Shown: positions 1 to 15,507, counted from the stretch's first letter. The stretch is DNA of 64,000 nt from Streptomyces sp. NBC_01451 (GCF_036227485.1 NZ_CP109479.1:1860001-1924000), one strand, 5' to 3'. The notes: a model not told the origin generated them from the sequence alone. Program-made: numbers and translations.

Positions 1-185
1 CGGTCCCGGCGTTCTCCGCCGCCCTGTCGTACTACGACACCCTGCGCGCCGAGCGCCTGCCGGCCGCCCTCACCCAGGGCCAGCGCGACTACTTCGGCGC
101 CCACACCTACCGGCGTACCGACCGCGAGGGCCGTTTCCACACGCTCTGGGAGCGGGCCGACCGGAGCGAGACCGAGGTGATCTGA
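1..185 (+). CDS. gnd: 6-phosphogluconate dehydrogenase, C-terminal fragment
   Basis: This is the last 60 codons of a gene that begins outside the window; the frame starts at base 3 and stops at TGA 183-185. The tail contains YFGAHTYRR and FHTLW, which are hallmarks of the C-terminal substrate-binding region of NADP-dependent 6-phosphogluconate dehydrogenase. That enzyme oxidatively decarboxylates 6-phosphogluconate to ribulose 5-phosphate in the cytosolic pentose phosphate pathway. A strong hairpin follows at 219-264, between this gene and the convergent CBM2 gene. The family is clear, but the copy (a genome may hold two) cannot be decided from the tail alone. Confidence 0.9.
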   Translation, partial: VPAFSAALSYYDTLRAERLPAALTQGQRDYFGAHTYRRTDREGRFHTLWERADRSETEVI

Positions 186-218
186 CCTGGGGCCCCCGGG
201 CCGCCCGCAGCACGAAAC

Positions 219-264
219 GGGCCGGCCTGGTCCGTGGCGGTGTCGCCACGGACCAGGCCGGCCC
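219..264. terminator. Bidirectional hairpin terminator
   Basis: There are perfect 21-bp inverted arms (219-239 and 244-264) around a 4-nt loop. The hairpin lies between the convergent stops of gnd and the CBM2 membrane protein, so it can end transcripts from both sides. There is no U-tract, as is usual in Streptomyces. Confidence 0.85.
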
Positions 265-278
265 AGGTGCGGGGGGGC

Positions 279-1778
279 TCAGCCGGTGCAGCTGCTGCCG
301 TTCAGCGTGAAGTCGAACGGGGCCTGGTTCTTGCCCTGCCAGCTGGCGAGGAACCCGAAGGAGACCGTGCCGTCGGCCGCGACCGACCTGTTGTAGTCGG
401 CGGCCGTGGCCGTGACGCGGGCGCCGTCCTGGGAGAAGCTCGCGTCCCACATCTGGCCGACCTGCTGGCCGTCGCGGAAGCTCCAGGCGATGTTCCAGCC
501 GTCGATGGCCTTCGCGGAGGTGACGCTGATGGTGGCCTGGAAGCCGTCGGGCCACTCGTTGACGAGGTCGTAGTCGACCTCGCAGGACGCCGGTGCGCTC
601 TCGTCGGGGCTCGGCTTCGGCGTCTCGCCGCGCGCGGTGGCGACAGAGGTGCCCTGGGGCTCCGGGTCGGGCTTGCCGGCGGGTGTCGTGGACGACTTCG
701 GGTCCGGGTCGTCCGACTGCCGGGGGGCCGGGGACGGGGTGGAGCCCGCGGGGACGGTCAGCCCGGACGGCAGGACGGGCGACGGGTCCATCACGGGCTT
801 CCCGTCGGTGACGCCGCCCTTCGCGGAGGGGGCGTTCGTGGAACCGTCGAAGGGCATCAGCGAGACCGTGAGCGCCAGCCCGGAGACGATGACGGCGGCG
901 ACCAGGATCGCCGTACGGCCGATGCGCGGGCGGTACTCCCCGATGGTGAGACCGGTGTTGATGCCCGCTTCGGAGCGCCCGCCGAGCAGACCGGCCTCGG
1001 CCGCGCGGCGGCGTCGTTCCAGGTAGGCGAGCCCGCCCCAGCCGATGACACCGCCGGCGAGCGCGGCGGACAGCCCGCTGATCCCGCCGTACAGCCGCAG
1101 ACAGGCGGCGGCCTCGGCGCACTCCACGCAGGTCGCGAGGTGCCGGGAGAGGTCCTCGGGCACCTCGGCGCCCTGTGAGCGGGTGACCGCGTCGAGCAGC
1201 CGGGCGAAGCGGCGGCAGTCGGGGCTCAGCGGGGTGTCGAGCAGGTTGCGCTGGCAGCGGTCCCTGAACAGGACGCGTACCTGGGCGAGTTCCTCGGCGG
1301 CGCTGGCCGGATCGAGGCCGAGCCGACGGGCCACCTGGGGCAGCGGCAGCGCCTCCACCTCCGCCAGCCAGAGCAGGGCGGCGTCCGGTTCCTGCATGTC
1401 GCGCAGGGCGCGCAGGGCGAGCGGGCGGCGCAGCGGCGGCCCCACGTACCGGGCGGCCTTGTCGGAGTTGAGCCACAGCCGCAGGTCGGGGTCGAGATGG
1501 TTGCCGTGCCCGGTCTCCTCCCAGGACGCGGCAGTACTGCGAACTGCCGCCAGCAGCAGGGGTATCCAGGGCAGGCGGGGTATGCGGCGCCCGGTGTTGC
1601 GGGCCCCGAAGTCGGCGGCCCGGGCGGCGTGGATACCGTGGGTGAACGCTTCGGCGGCCAGTTCGGTGCCGGCGGACGCGCCGGACGTGCACAGGTCGGC
1701 GTACGAGAGGACCGCGTCCCAGCACTCGGAGAACAGCGCTGCTTCGGCGGCGTCCTGAGGGGTCGGCAGATCTGGCAT
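279..1778 (-). CDS. Sigma-like/anti-sigma-like membrane protein with extracellular CBM2
   Basis: 499 aa from the ATG at 1776-1778; an in-frame extension to 1901 is possible, but its sequence looks non-coding. Residues about 1-180 are helical, and 143-175 (PLPQVARRLGLDPAS) resemble the helix-turn-helix of sigma region 4. HLATCVEC gives H213-x3-C217-x2-C220, the zinc motif of ZAS/zf-HC2 anti-sigma factors. A transmembrane helix lies near 289-308, and a weaker hydrophobic stretch at 232-252. A Pro/Ser/Thr-rich linker (310-395) leads to a C-terminal CBM2 (399-499) bounded by C399 and C497 with conserved Trp residues. Inference: a membrane sensor that links polysaccharide binding outside to sigma-type control inside. 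No partner sigma gene is adjacent. Confidence 0.75.
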   Translation of the reverse strand: MPDLPTPQDAAEAALFSECWDAVLSYADLCTSGASAGTELAAEAFTHGIHAARAADFGARNTGRRIPRLPWIPLLLAAVRSTAASWEETGHGNHLDPDLRLWLNSDKAARYVGPPLRRPLALRALRDMQEPDAALLWLAEVEALPLPQVARRLGLDPASAAEELAQVRVLFRDRCQRNLLDTPLSPDCRRFARLLDAVTRSQGAEVPEDLSRHLATCVECAEAAACLRLYGGISGLSAALAGGVIGWGGLAYLERRRRAAEAGLLGGRSEAGINTGLTIGEYRPRIGRTAILVAAVIVSGLALTVSLMPFDGSTNAPSAKGGVTDGKPVMDPSPVLPSGLTVPAGSTPSPAPRQSDDPDPKSSTTPAGKPDPEPQGTSVATARGETPKPSPDESAPASCEVDYDLVNEWPDGFQATISVTSAKAIDGWNIAWSFRDGQQVGQMWDASFSQDGARVTATAADYNRSVAADGTVSFGFLASWQGKNQAPFDFTLNGSSCTG

Positions 1779-2111
1779 ATGGGGGGACTCCAGCATCAAC
1801 GGCTTGCACACGCCAACGTCAAGGTCAACTGACCCCCAGAACAGGGGAGTTGGGAACCGTTTTGCAAAACGGAGCCCGAGCTTTTCACGTTTCCCGCACA
1901 ACTGACAAGCGACGTATCCACATGTCGCAACATGTCAACGCGGGCTCGCCGTACGGTGGTCCGAGGTGAGAAAAACGACCGGATTCGTTCCCCGGAGGGA
2001 TGTCCACCGTCCCCCCATACGGATCGCGGCGGCGTTCCGTTCAGACCTTGGGCCCCTTTCTTCCCCTCCTTCCCCTCCTTCGCTTCAGACCCTCCCGTCC
2101 CTCCGGTCCTT
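1779..2111. other. Non-coding region upstream of the CBM2 sensor
   Basis: 333 bp between two minus-strand genes. It holds a perfect 16-bp palindrome (1857-1872), two ACATGTC copies 10 bp apart (1920 and 1930) and, nearer the radical SAM stop, a pyrimidine-rich stretch with three TTCAGAC copies (about 2039-2115). I see no convincing gene here. It probably carries the sensor gene promoter and the 3' end of the radical SAM transcript. Confidence 0.6.
1857..1872. promoter_or_regulatory. Palindromic operator candidate CCGTTTTGCAAAACGG
   Basis: A perfect 16-bp palindrome with an AT-rich core in 72% GC DNA, 79 bp upstream of the chosen start of the CBM2 sensor gene. The regulator is unknown. Confidence 0.5.
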
Positions 2112-4837
<2,726 letters not shown>

Positions 4838-4891
4838 CCCCGGGCCGGATACGGCGCCACGTGCGCGGAGACTTTCTTCAGCCCCTTTCCT

Positions 4892-4905
4892 AACCCCTTG
4901 TCGAA
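4892..4905. promoter_or_regulatory. Shared ROK-locus motif, copy 1
   Basis: AACCCCTTGTCGAA lies 92 bp before the ROK regulator. It differs by one base from the motif at 6347-6360 in front of the sugar importer. Inference: an operator for the ROK protein (autoregulation). Confidence 0.5.
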
Positions 4906-4997
4906 CCTCCCCCACTGCCCATAGCCTTGCGCCGCGCCGGTGCCGTCGCGCTCCGGCCTGTCTGCACTGAGGTCTGCACGGCGAGGGGGCAAGCCCG

Positions 4998-6236
4998 GTG
5001 GTGAAGCGCACATCACGTGACATCCGCACCGCGAACCGCTACGAGGTGCTGCGCCAGATCATCGCCGAGTCGCCGACGTCCCGGCAGGAGCTGGCCGCCG
5101 CCACCGGGCTCAGTCTCGCCACGGTCGCCACCCTCGTCGGGGAGCTCATCGACCTGCGGATGCTGACCGAGGTCGGCTTCGAGGACTCGGCGGGCGGGCG
5201 CCCGAGGGGACTGGTGGCCGTCAACACGGCGGGCGGCGCGCTGATCGGCGTCGACATCGCGGAGACGTACGTCCGGGTCGAGCTGTTCGACCTGGGGCTG
5301 AACGTCCTGGCCCGCGCCGCCGAGCACATGCGCCCCGGCGAGAGCCGCCCCGAGCAGGTGGTCGGGCATGTCATCACGGCCGTCGGTTCGGTGGTCGCGC
5401 AGGCCGGGATCGAGGGCGCCCGCGTCCTCGGCGTCGGCGTGAGCGTGCCGGGGCAGGTGGACCGGGTCACCGGTGTCGCCGAGTACGCGCCGAACTGGGA
5501 CTGGCACGACGTGCCCCTCCTCGACCTGCTCACCGAGCACATCGCCTATCCGCTGCACCTCGACAACCCGCTGCGCGCCTGCGCCGTGGCGGAGCTGTGG
5601 TTCGGGGCCGTACGCGGCCACGCCAACGCGGTCGTGGTGAACCTCGGGACGGGCGTCGGCGCCGGCCTCGTGATCGGCGGCGCGGTGCACCGCGGGGTGA
5701 GCAACAGCGCCGGGGAGTGGGGGCACACGACCCTCGTCCTGGACGGGCGGCCCTGCCACTGCGGCAACCACGGATGCGTCGAGACGTATGTCGGCGCGCC
5801 CGGGATCATGCTGAACCTGGCGGAGCTGGACCCGGGCGGCACACTGCTGCATCCCGACGACCAGACGGCGACCGTCGACGCGCTGGCCCGTGGGGTCGCC
5901 GCCGGTGATCCGGTGGCCGTCAGGGTGATCCGGGACATGGCCCGGTATCTGGGCGCGAGCATCTCCGACCTGGTGAACCTGCTCAATCCCGAGATCGTCG
6001 TGCTGAGCAGCTGGGTCGCGGCCACACTGGGCGAGCCGCTGGTCGCCGAGGTGCGTGAGGCCGTGGCCCGGCACGCGCTGAAACGGCCCCTGGCGGCCAC
6101 CGAGATCGTCCTCTCCCCCATCCCGGGGGACCCGGTGTGCCTGGGCGCGGCGACCTTCGCCCTCGAAGGCGCCCTGTCGGCGGTGACCCAGCGGTCGTCG
6201 GCAGCCCGGCGGGGCGGTCCGGTGCCACTGAAATAG
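4998..6236 (+). CDS. ROK-family transcriptional regulator
   Basis: 412 aa from GTG 4998 (a second GTG follows directly), with GCGAGGGGG as ribosome-binding site. The N-terminal winged helix-turn-helix (about residues 12-70, TSRQELAAATGLSLATVATLV) is fused to a ROK sugar-binding/kinase-like domain with LVAVNTAGGALIGVDIAE, GTGVGAGLVIGG, EWGHTTL and the zinc motif C253-H-C255-GNHG-C260. Such proteins repress or activate sugar operons in response to a sugar or sugar phosphate. The gene stands immediately upstream of, and parallel to, the ABC importer and beta-galactosidase genes, which are its likely targets. A nearly identical 14-mer occurs before both transcription units. Confidence 0.9.
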   Translation: MVKRTSRDIRTANRYEVLRQIIAESPTSRQELAAATGLSLATVATLVGELIDLRMLTEVGFEDSAGGRPRGLVAVNTAGGALIGVDIAETYVRVELFDLGLNVLARAAEHMRPGESRPEQVVGHVITAVGSVVAQAGIEGARVLGVGVSVPGQVDRVTGVAEYAPNWDWHDVPLLDLLTEHIAYPLHLDNPLRACAVAELWFGAVRGHANAVVVNLGTGVGAGLVIGGAVHRGVSNSAGEWGHTTLVLDGRPCHCGNHGCVETYVGAPGIMLNLAELDPGGTLLHPDDQTATVDALARGVAAGDPVAVRVIRDMARYLGASISDLVNLLNPEIVVLSSWVAATLGEPLVAEVREAVARHALKRPLAATEIVLSPIPGDPVCLGAATFALEGALSAVTQRSSAARRGGPVPLK

Positions 6237-6263
6237 GTCTGGGCCAACCCTCGATCCGCCTCA

Positions 6264-6290
6264 CGCGAACCGCCGTCGCAGCGGTCCGCG
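6264..6290 (+). terminator. Hairpin terminator after ROK gene
   Basis: 10-bp arms (CGCGAACCGC and GCGGTCCGCG) with one mismatch around a 7-nt loop, 28 bp after the ROK stop. It probably separates the regulator transcript from the importer operon. Confidence 0.5.
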
Positions 6291-6346
6291 ACCCCGCCGC
6301 GTCCGACATGCCGAACACTCGGCAACGTTTCGAACGGGCTTCGTCC

Positions 6347-6360
6347 AACCCCTTGCCGAA
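6347..6360. promoter_or_regulatory. Shared ROK-locus motif, copy 2
   Basis: AACCCCTTGCCGAA is followed by a partial second copy (TTAGCCGAAGG, 12 bp on), so GCCGAAG occurs at 6355 and 6367. It lies about 100 bp before the binding-protein start and is a candidate ROK operator. Confidence 0.5.
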
Positions 6361-6458
6361 GCCTTAGCCGAAGGTTAACGTCCCGCTCCGCAACCTCATT
6401 TGAGCCATCTGGCGCTGAAGCGACAGAGCCGCGGCCGTACTCGAGACAAGGACGTCAC

Positions 6459-7721
6459 ATGTCGGCATTGAGCAACAGCAACTGGGACCGCCGGAACGTT
6501 CTGCGGGCCGCCATGGGTCTGGCAGCCGCCGGCGGACTGACCGCGTGCGGCGGGAACACCGGCCGCAGCAGCGGCGGGTCGGGCGACGCGCTCGTCCAGT
6601 ACTTCCACGCGTACGGCGAGGCGGGCACCGAGCAGGCCATCAAGAAGTACGCGAAGGCCTACAAGGGCGCCAACGTGACCACGCAGTGGATCACCGGCTC
6701 CAACTTCGAACAGAAGCTGTTCGCCGCGCTGCTCACCAAGAACGCACCCGACGTCTTCGAGTTCCACCCGCAGATCCAGCTCATCAAGAGCGGCCAGGTC
6801 GCGGACCTGTCCGACATCATCAACCCGGTCAAGGACGACTTCAACCAGGCGGACATCACGTCGCACACGGTCGACGGCAAGATCTACGGCGTCCGGATGA
6901 TCGACGACCCGCAGTTCTTCTTCTACCGCCCCTCGCTCTTCGCGAAGGCCAAGGTCGAGGTGCCGACCACGCTGGAGGAGCTGATCGAGGCCGCCGCCAA
7001 GCTCAAGACCGGCAAGATCAAGGGCGCCTACCTCGGCAACGACCTCACCCCGATCCAGAACAACCTGATCTGGTCGGCCGGCGCCGACACGCTCACCGCC
7101 GACAACAAGCCCGCCTTCAACACGGACGAGGTCGCGGCGGGACTGAAGCAGCTGCGGACCCTGTTCACCAGCGGCAACCTGCTGCTCGGCGCCCCCACCG
7201 ACTGGTGGGACCCCTCGGCCTTCACCCAGGGCCTGACGGCGATCCAGTGGTGCGGCATGTGGGCCATGCCCGCCATGATCGAGGCGCTCGGCGACGACAT
7301 CGGCATCTTCCCCTTCCCGAAGGTCGGATCGGCCGGCAGGCAGTCGGTCACCAACGGCGGCTGGTCGATGTTCGTCAACGCCAAGGGCAAGAACGTCGAG
7401 GCGGCCAAGGAATACGTGAAGTGGCTGTGGATCGACCAGAAGCAGTACCAGGAGGACTGGGCCACCTCCTACGGCTTCCACATCCCGCCGCGCACGTCGA
7501 TCGCCCAGAGCGCCACCAAGCTCAAGACCGGTCTGCCGGCCGAGGGTGTCAAGCTGTTCAACGAGTTCGGCCACTTCGACAACATCGGCTGGACCCAGGC
7601 CATGATCGCCTCGGTCAACGACGTGATGGCCAACTCCGTGCGCAAGGACGACGACCCGAAGGCCCAGCTCGACGCCTGCGAGAAGAAGGTCGACACCGAG
7701 CTCAAGAAGCTCTTCGGATAG
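6459..7721 (+). CDS. Sugar ABC transporter substrate-binding lipoprotein
   Basis: 420 aa; ATG 6459 with AAGGA 10 nt upstream. The signal peptide combines a twin-arginine pair (R11-R12) with a lipobox LTAC whose C30 would be lipidated, so it is a Tat-exported lipoprotein. The mature part is a family 1 extracellular solute-binding protein (cluster B: DVFEFHPQIQLIKSGQVADL, WCGMWAMPAMIE, NGGWSMFVNAKG). It delivers a sugar to the two permeases that follow. Together with the downstream beta-galactosidase, this suggests a galactoside or galacto-oligosaccharide; the exact substrate cannot be read from sequence. Confidence 0.9.
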   Translation: MSALSNSNWDRRNVLRAAMGLAAAGGLTACGGNTGRSSGGSGDALVQYFHAYGEAGTEQAIKKYAKAYKGANVTTQWITGSNFEQKLFAALLTKNAPDVFEFHPQIQLIKSGQVADLSDIINPVKDDFNQADITSHTVDGKIYGVRMIDDPQFFFYRPSLFAKAKVEVPTTLEELIEAAAKLKTGKIKGAYLGNDLTPIQNNLIWSAGADTLTADNKPAFNTDEVAAGLKQLRTLFTSGNLLLGAPTDWWDPSAFTQGLTAIQWCGMWAMPAMIEALGDDIGIFPFPKVGSAGRQSVTNGGWSMFVNAKGKNVEAAKEYVKWLWIDQKQYQEDWATSYGFHIPPRTSIAQSATKLKTGLPAEGVKLFNEFGHFDNIGWTQAMIASVNDVMANSVRKDDDPKAQLDACEKKVDTELKKLFG

Positions 7722-7741
7722 CCCACCGGACGGACTGCGAC

Positions 7742-8703
7742 ATGTCGACCACCACCACGCGCGGGGTCGCCCAGCCCGCCCCGGCCAAGGTCTCCAACGA
7801 CCGGCCGAGGCGGGCCCTGCGGGCGAGCAGCACCTTCAACTTCTGGCTCTTCACCGGGCCGTTCCTCATCGGCCTGATCGTCTTCGTCTTCGTGCCCATC
7901 GGCTGGAGCATCTATCTCAGCTTCTTCGAGGCACGCTTCACCGTCACACCCAGCGACTTCGTCGGCTTCGAGAACTACAAGCAGGTCCTGACCGACGTCG
8001 ACTTCCTGAACTCGCTCGTCACGTTCACCGTGTTCGCGGCGTTCATCGTCCCCGCCACCTGGGCCCTCTCGCTGGGCCTGGCGCTGCTGGTGAACCGGCT
8101 GCGGTTCATGCGCGCCTTCTTCCGGTCGGTCTTCTTCCTGCCCACGGCGGTCAGTTACGTCGCCGCCTCGCTGATCTGGAAGATGTCCATCTTCAACGGG
8201 GTGCGGTTCGGCCTCGCCAACACCGTCATCGGCTGGTTCGGCGTCGACAACATCGCCTGGCTCGCGTCCCCGGATCCGCCCTGGTACTGGCTGGTCATCG
8301 TGACCGTGCGACTGTGGCTCCAGTCGGGCTTCTACATGATCCTGTTCATCGCGGCGCTGCAGAACATCCCGCGCGAGCTGTACGAGGCCGCCTCCATCGA
8401 CGGCGCCAAGCCGGGCTGGCAGACCTTCCGCTACATCACGCTGCCCCAGCTGCGGGCGACGTCGACCGCGGTGATCCTGCTCCTGCTGGTCGCGGCCTAC
8501 CAGGCCTTCGACGAGTTCTTCAACCTGCTCTCCAAGGCCACCTGGGGACAGCCACCGCTGGTCGAGCTCTACAAGATGGCCCTCGGTGAGAACCAGAACT
8601 ACGGCGCGGGCAGCGCGGGCGCTGTCGTGCTGACGATGCTGATCTGCGTCGTCACCCTGTTGCAGGGCAAGATCATGGGCTTCGGAAGGGGTGAGGAGGG
8701 CAA

Positions 8704-8707
<4 letters not shown>
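7742..8707 (+). CDS. Sugar ABC transporter permease (MalF type)
   Basis: 321 aa from ATG 7742, 20 bp after the binding-protein stop. Six membrane spans are expected, and the EAA loop is readable as YEAASIDGAKPGWQTFRYITLPQL, where the permease contacts the ATPase. The stop overlaps the next permease (GTGA), which indicates translational coupling. No ATPase gene is present in the operon. In Streptomyces such importers generally share one ATPase (MsiK) encoded elsewhere, and I infer the same here. Confidence 0.92.
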
Positions 8708-12505
<3,798 letters not shown>

Positions 12506-12519
12506 GGATGTTACCGGTC

Positions 12520-12555
12520 ACACGGCCGTCCGGCTCCCCAGCCGGACGGCCGTGT
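12520..12555 (+). terminator. Hairpin terminator after beta-galactosidase
   Basis: 16-bp perfect arms (12520-12535 and 12540-12555) around a CCCC loop, 15 bp after the lacZ-type stop. It marks the end of the sugar operon. The exporter operon begins 35 bp later. Confidence 0.85.
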
Positions 12556-12589
12556 TCGTGCGTCGCAAGAGCTCTCGGAGGTTCCCTGA

Positions 12590-13612
12590 GTGAGTGGTTC
12601 CATAGAGGTCCGCGGGCTCTCCCGGACCTTCCACACCACCGTGCGGCGACCCGGTTTCACCGGGGCGCTGCGCTCCCTCGTCCAGCCGGAACGGGTCGCG
12701 AAGGACGCCGTCTCCGACATCACCTTCGACGTGGCGCCGGGTGAACTCCTGGCCCTGCTCGGGCCGAACGGCGCCGGCAAGTCGACGACCATCAAGATGC
12801 TCACCGGCATCCTGACTCCCACGTCCGGCGAGGCACGCGTCGCCGGTGTGGTGCCGTACCAGGAGCGTGAGCGCAACGCCCGCAACATCGGGGCGGTGTT
12901 CGGCCAGCGCACCCAGCTCTGGTGGGACCTGCCGGTGCGCGAGTCGTTCTCGATCCTCCGGGACATCTACGAGATACCGAAGCCCGAACACGCCGTACGC
13001 CTCCAGGAGTTCGACGACCTGCTGGAACTGTCCACGTTCTGGGACACCCGCGTACGGCATCTGTCGCTGGGCCAGCGGGTGCGCTGCGACCTGGCGGCGG
13101 CGCTGCTGCACGACCCGCCGGTGGTGTTCCTCGACGAACCCACCATCGGGATGGACGTGGTGGTCAAGGAGCAGGTGCGCGAGTTCCTGCGCCACCAGGT
13201 CGAGGAGCGCGGCCGGACCGTGCTGCTCACCACCCACGACATGACGGAGGTCGAGCGGCTCGCCGAGCGGGTCGTCCTCGTCAACCACGGCCGCCTCGTG
13301 CTGGACGGCACGCTGGACGAGATCAGGAAGCGGTTCGGCTCGACCTGGCAGGTCAGGGCGACACTGGCCGACCCGCACGCCGAGGTCGAGGCGCTCCCGG
13401 GCATCGCGCTGCTCCGCCGCGAGGGCCCGCAGGTCGTCTTCGGCCCGGACGCTCAGGACGGTCCGGACACCCCGACGGTCCACCAGGCGCTCAAGCGGGT
13501 CATCGAGCGGTACGAGGTGACGGACATCGCCCTCGACGAGGCCGACCTGGAGGACGTGATGCGCGCCGCGTACGTCCAGGCCGAGGCACCCGAACCGCGC
13601 GGAGGCGGCTGA
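12590..13612 (+). CDS. ABC-2 transporter ATP-binding protein
   Basis: 340 aa from GTG 12590 (CGGAG 9 nt upstream). Nucleotide-binding domain with Walker A GPNGAGKST, Q-loop FGQRTQLWWDLPV, signature LSLGQR, Walker B VVFLDEPT and switch histidine in LLTTHDM. The N-terminal extension and C-terminal tail (to residue 340) resemble exporters of the drug-resistance/DUF990 group. It powers the two integral membrane proteins encoded next; the stop-to-start gap to the first is 1 nt. The substrate is unknown and nothing adjacent suggests one. Confidence 0.9.
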   Translation: MSGSIEVRGLSRTFHTTVRRPGFTGALRSLVQPERVAKDAVSDITFDVAPGELLALLGPNGAGKSTTIKMLTGILTPTSGEARVAGVVPYQERERNARNIGAVFGQRTQLWWDLPVRESFSILRDIYEIPKPEHAVRLQEFDDLLELSTFWDTRVRHLSLGQRVRCDLAAALLHDPPVVFLDEPTIGMDVVVKEQVREFLRHQVEERGRTVLLTTHDMTEVERLAERVVLVNHGRLVLDGTLDEIRKRFGSTWQVRATLADPHAEVEALPGIALLRREGPQVVFGPDAQDGPDTPTVHQALKRVIERYEVTDIALDEADLEDVMRAAYVQAEAPEPRGGG

Positions 13613-13613
13613 C

Positions 13614-14417
13614 ATGGCCGTCCTGCACGCCTGGCGGGCCGCCAGGGTCACCCCTCTCGGTGAGCTGTACGCCCCGCCCCGGATGACCGCCGCCCTGATC
13701 CGGCTGACCGTCCAGGTGGTCCTGGTCGCGTCCCTGTGGAACGGCCTCTACCAACAGACCGGCACGACGGCCGGGATCGACCGCGAGCAGGCGGTGACGT
13801 ACGCCGTCATGGCCGTACTCGCCTCCCGGCTGCGGGAGTTGGACCAGTACGCGGGCCGTGACACCGTGCTCCAGCACATGCACTTCGGCACGATCGTGTA
13901 CTGGTACCTGCGCCCGCTGGCACCCCAGCGCTACTACGCGCTGCGGGCGCTCGGCGAGCAGTTGTACGGGTTCGCGTGGGCACTGGCCGGCTTCGCCCTC
14001 TGCCTGGCCGCCGGGGTGGTCCAACCGCCCGAATCAGCCGCTGTGGCCGGGGTGTTCGCGCTCAGTCTGCTGCTCGGGCAGCTGGTCCTCTACTACGTCA
14101 TGCTCGTCATCGACCAGTTCTGCTTCTGGACGCTGCGCAACGGCGCCGCGATGCTCATCCTGATCTTCGCGCAGAACCTGCTGTCCGGGGTGTACGCACC
14201 GCTGTGGTTCTTCCCTGACTGGTTCATCACCCTCAGCTCCTTCCTGCCCTTCCAGGCCACGCTGAGCGTGCCGCTGTCGCTGTACGTGGGGCGCATCCCG
14301 CTCTCGGACGCAGCCTTCCAGCTCTCCGTGCAGGCCGGCTGGATTCTCCTGCTGGCCCTGTTCACCCGGTTCCTGTGGCGGCGGGCCGCCCTCCGAGTCG
14401 TCTCCCAGGGAGGCTGA
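13614..14417 (+). CDS. ABC-2 family transporter permease, subunit 1
   Basis: 267 aa from ATG 13614, one base after the ATPase stop. About six hydrophobic segments. Features of the ABC2_membrane_6 (DUF990-type) group: a cytosolic N-terminus, a long loop before AVTYAVMAVLASRLRELD, and FFPDWFITLSSFLPFQATLSVPLSLYVGRI near the C-terminus. It forms a heterodimeric pore with the next product. Export is inferred from the family. Confidence 0.85.
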   Translation: MAVLHAWRAARVTPLGELYAPPRMTAALIRLTVQVVLVASLWNGLYQQTGTTAGIDREQAVTYAVMAVLASRLRELDQYAGRDTVLQHMHFGTIVYWYLRPLAPQRYYALRALGEQLYGFAWALAGFALCLAAGVVQPPESAAVAGVFALSLLLGQLVLYYVMLVIDQFCFWTLRNGAAMLILIFAQNLLSGVYAPLWFFPDWFITLSSFLPFQATLSVPLSLYVGRIPLSDAAFQLSVQAGWILLLALFTRFLWRRAALRVVSQGG

Positions 14418-14422
14418 GACCC

Positions 14423-15223
14423 GTGAACGCCGTACGTATCGCGTGGCGCATCACGCGCCTCAACTTCCGTGCCCAGCTGGAGTACCGCTCCGAGTTCCTG
14501 CTGATGATCGGGATCGGCGCCATCTGGCAGGTGTCGGTGATCGTGTTCGCCACGGTGCTGCTGACCCGGTTCACCGGGATGGGCGGCTGGGACAGCTCGG
14601 AGGTACTGCTGATCCCGGCGACCCGGATGCTGGCACACGGCATCTTCGTGCTGTTCCTCGGGCGGATGCACGGCATCGGCAGGATCATCCAGGAGGGGAT
14701 GATCGACACCTATCTGGTCCGCCCCATGCCGGTCTTCCGACAGGTCCAGCTGTCCGTGTTCCCCACCAACGCCATCGGCGACCTGACGGTGGCCGTGGGC
14801 CTGATGGTGGGCGCGCTCTCCCGCAGCGACCTGGACTGGACGGCCGGCCGCATCACGTACCTCGTGGTCTGTGTCCTCGGCGGGATGCTCCTGGAGGCGG
14901 CCCTGTTCACGGCGGTGGCCTGCGCGTCGCTGCGCTTCCCGGCCGCCGACTACTGGGGGCGCTGGCTGGAGGAGCTGCTCGGCACGTTCGGCAGCTATCC
15001 GCTCAACGTGCTGCCGAGGGCGGTGAGCGGCTTCCTCACCTTCGGGCTGCCGCTCGCGTTCGTCGCGTACTTCCCGGCGGCGGTACTGACCGGCCACGGC
15101 CACGACACGGGCGTGCCGTACTGGCTGGCGGCGGCATCCCCGCTGCTGGGCCTGGCGGCGTTCCTGGGGGCGCGGCTGCTGTGGCGGTGGAGCCTCGGGC
15201 ACTACACGGGGGTCAACGGGTGA
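14423..15223 (+). CDS. ABC-2 family transporter permease, subunit 2
   Basis: 266 aa from GTG 14423, chosen because GGGAGG ends about 9 nt upstream and the previous stop lies only 5 nt back; an in-frame ATG at 14375 would overlap that gene. It starts VNAVRIAWRITRLNFRAQLEYRSEFLL, typical of the partner subunit in DUF990-type exporters, and has six predicted spans. It is the last gene of the exporter operon; no clear terminator hairpin follows. Confidence 0.85.
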   Translation: MNAVRIAWRITRLNFRAQLEYRSEFLLMIGIGAIWQVSVIVFATVLLTRFTGMGGWDSSEVLLIPATRMLAHGIFVLFLGRMHGIGRIIQEGMIDTYLVRPMPVFRQVQLSVFPTNAIGDLTVAVGLMVGALSRSDLDWTAGRITYLVVCVLGGMLLEAALFTAVACASLRFPAADYWGRWLEELLGTFGSYPLNVLPRAVSGFLTFGLPLAFVAYFPAAVLTGHGHDTGVPYWLAAASPLLGLAAFLGARLLWRWSLGHYTGVNG

Positions 15224-15507
15224 CGCCCGTGCGGTGATCCCTCCGCCGTCCGGTTCGGTGATCCGCGCGGCACGGTGTCGGGTCGGGCACCTCGAACCGA
15301 ACCAGGGTGACCCCGATGCCGGGCATGGCGGCGAGGACGGGTTCGCCGCCATGCCGATGCGGACGCGCATGATCATGATCACGCGTCGCCGTCGGTCGTC
15401 CCGGGGACGGTCGACCCGGAGCTCCGGGCACCGTCACCCGGTCGATCGCGCTCCGGGCCGGCAGCTCCCCACGGGGTCTGCGTCGGGGACCGCGGCGTCA
15501 CCTCGTA

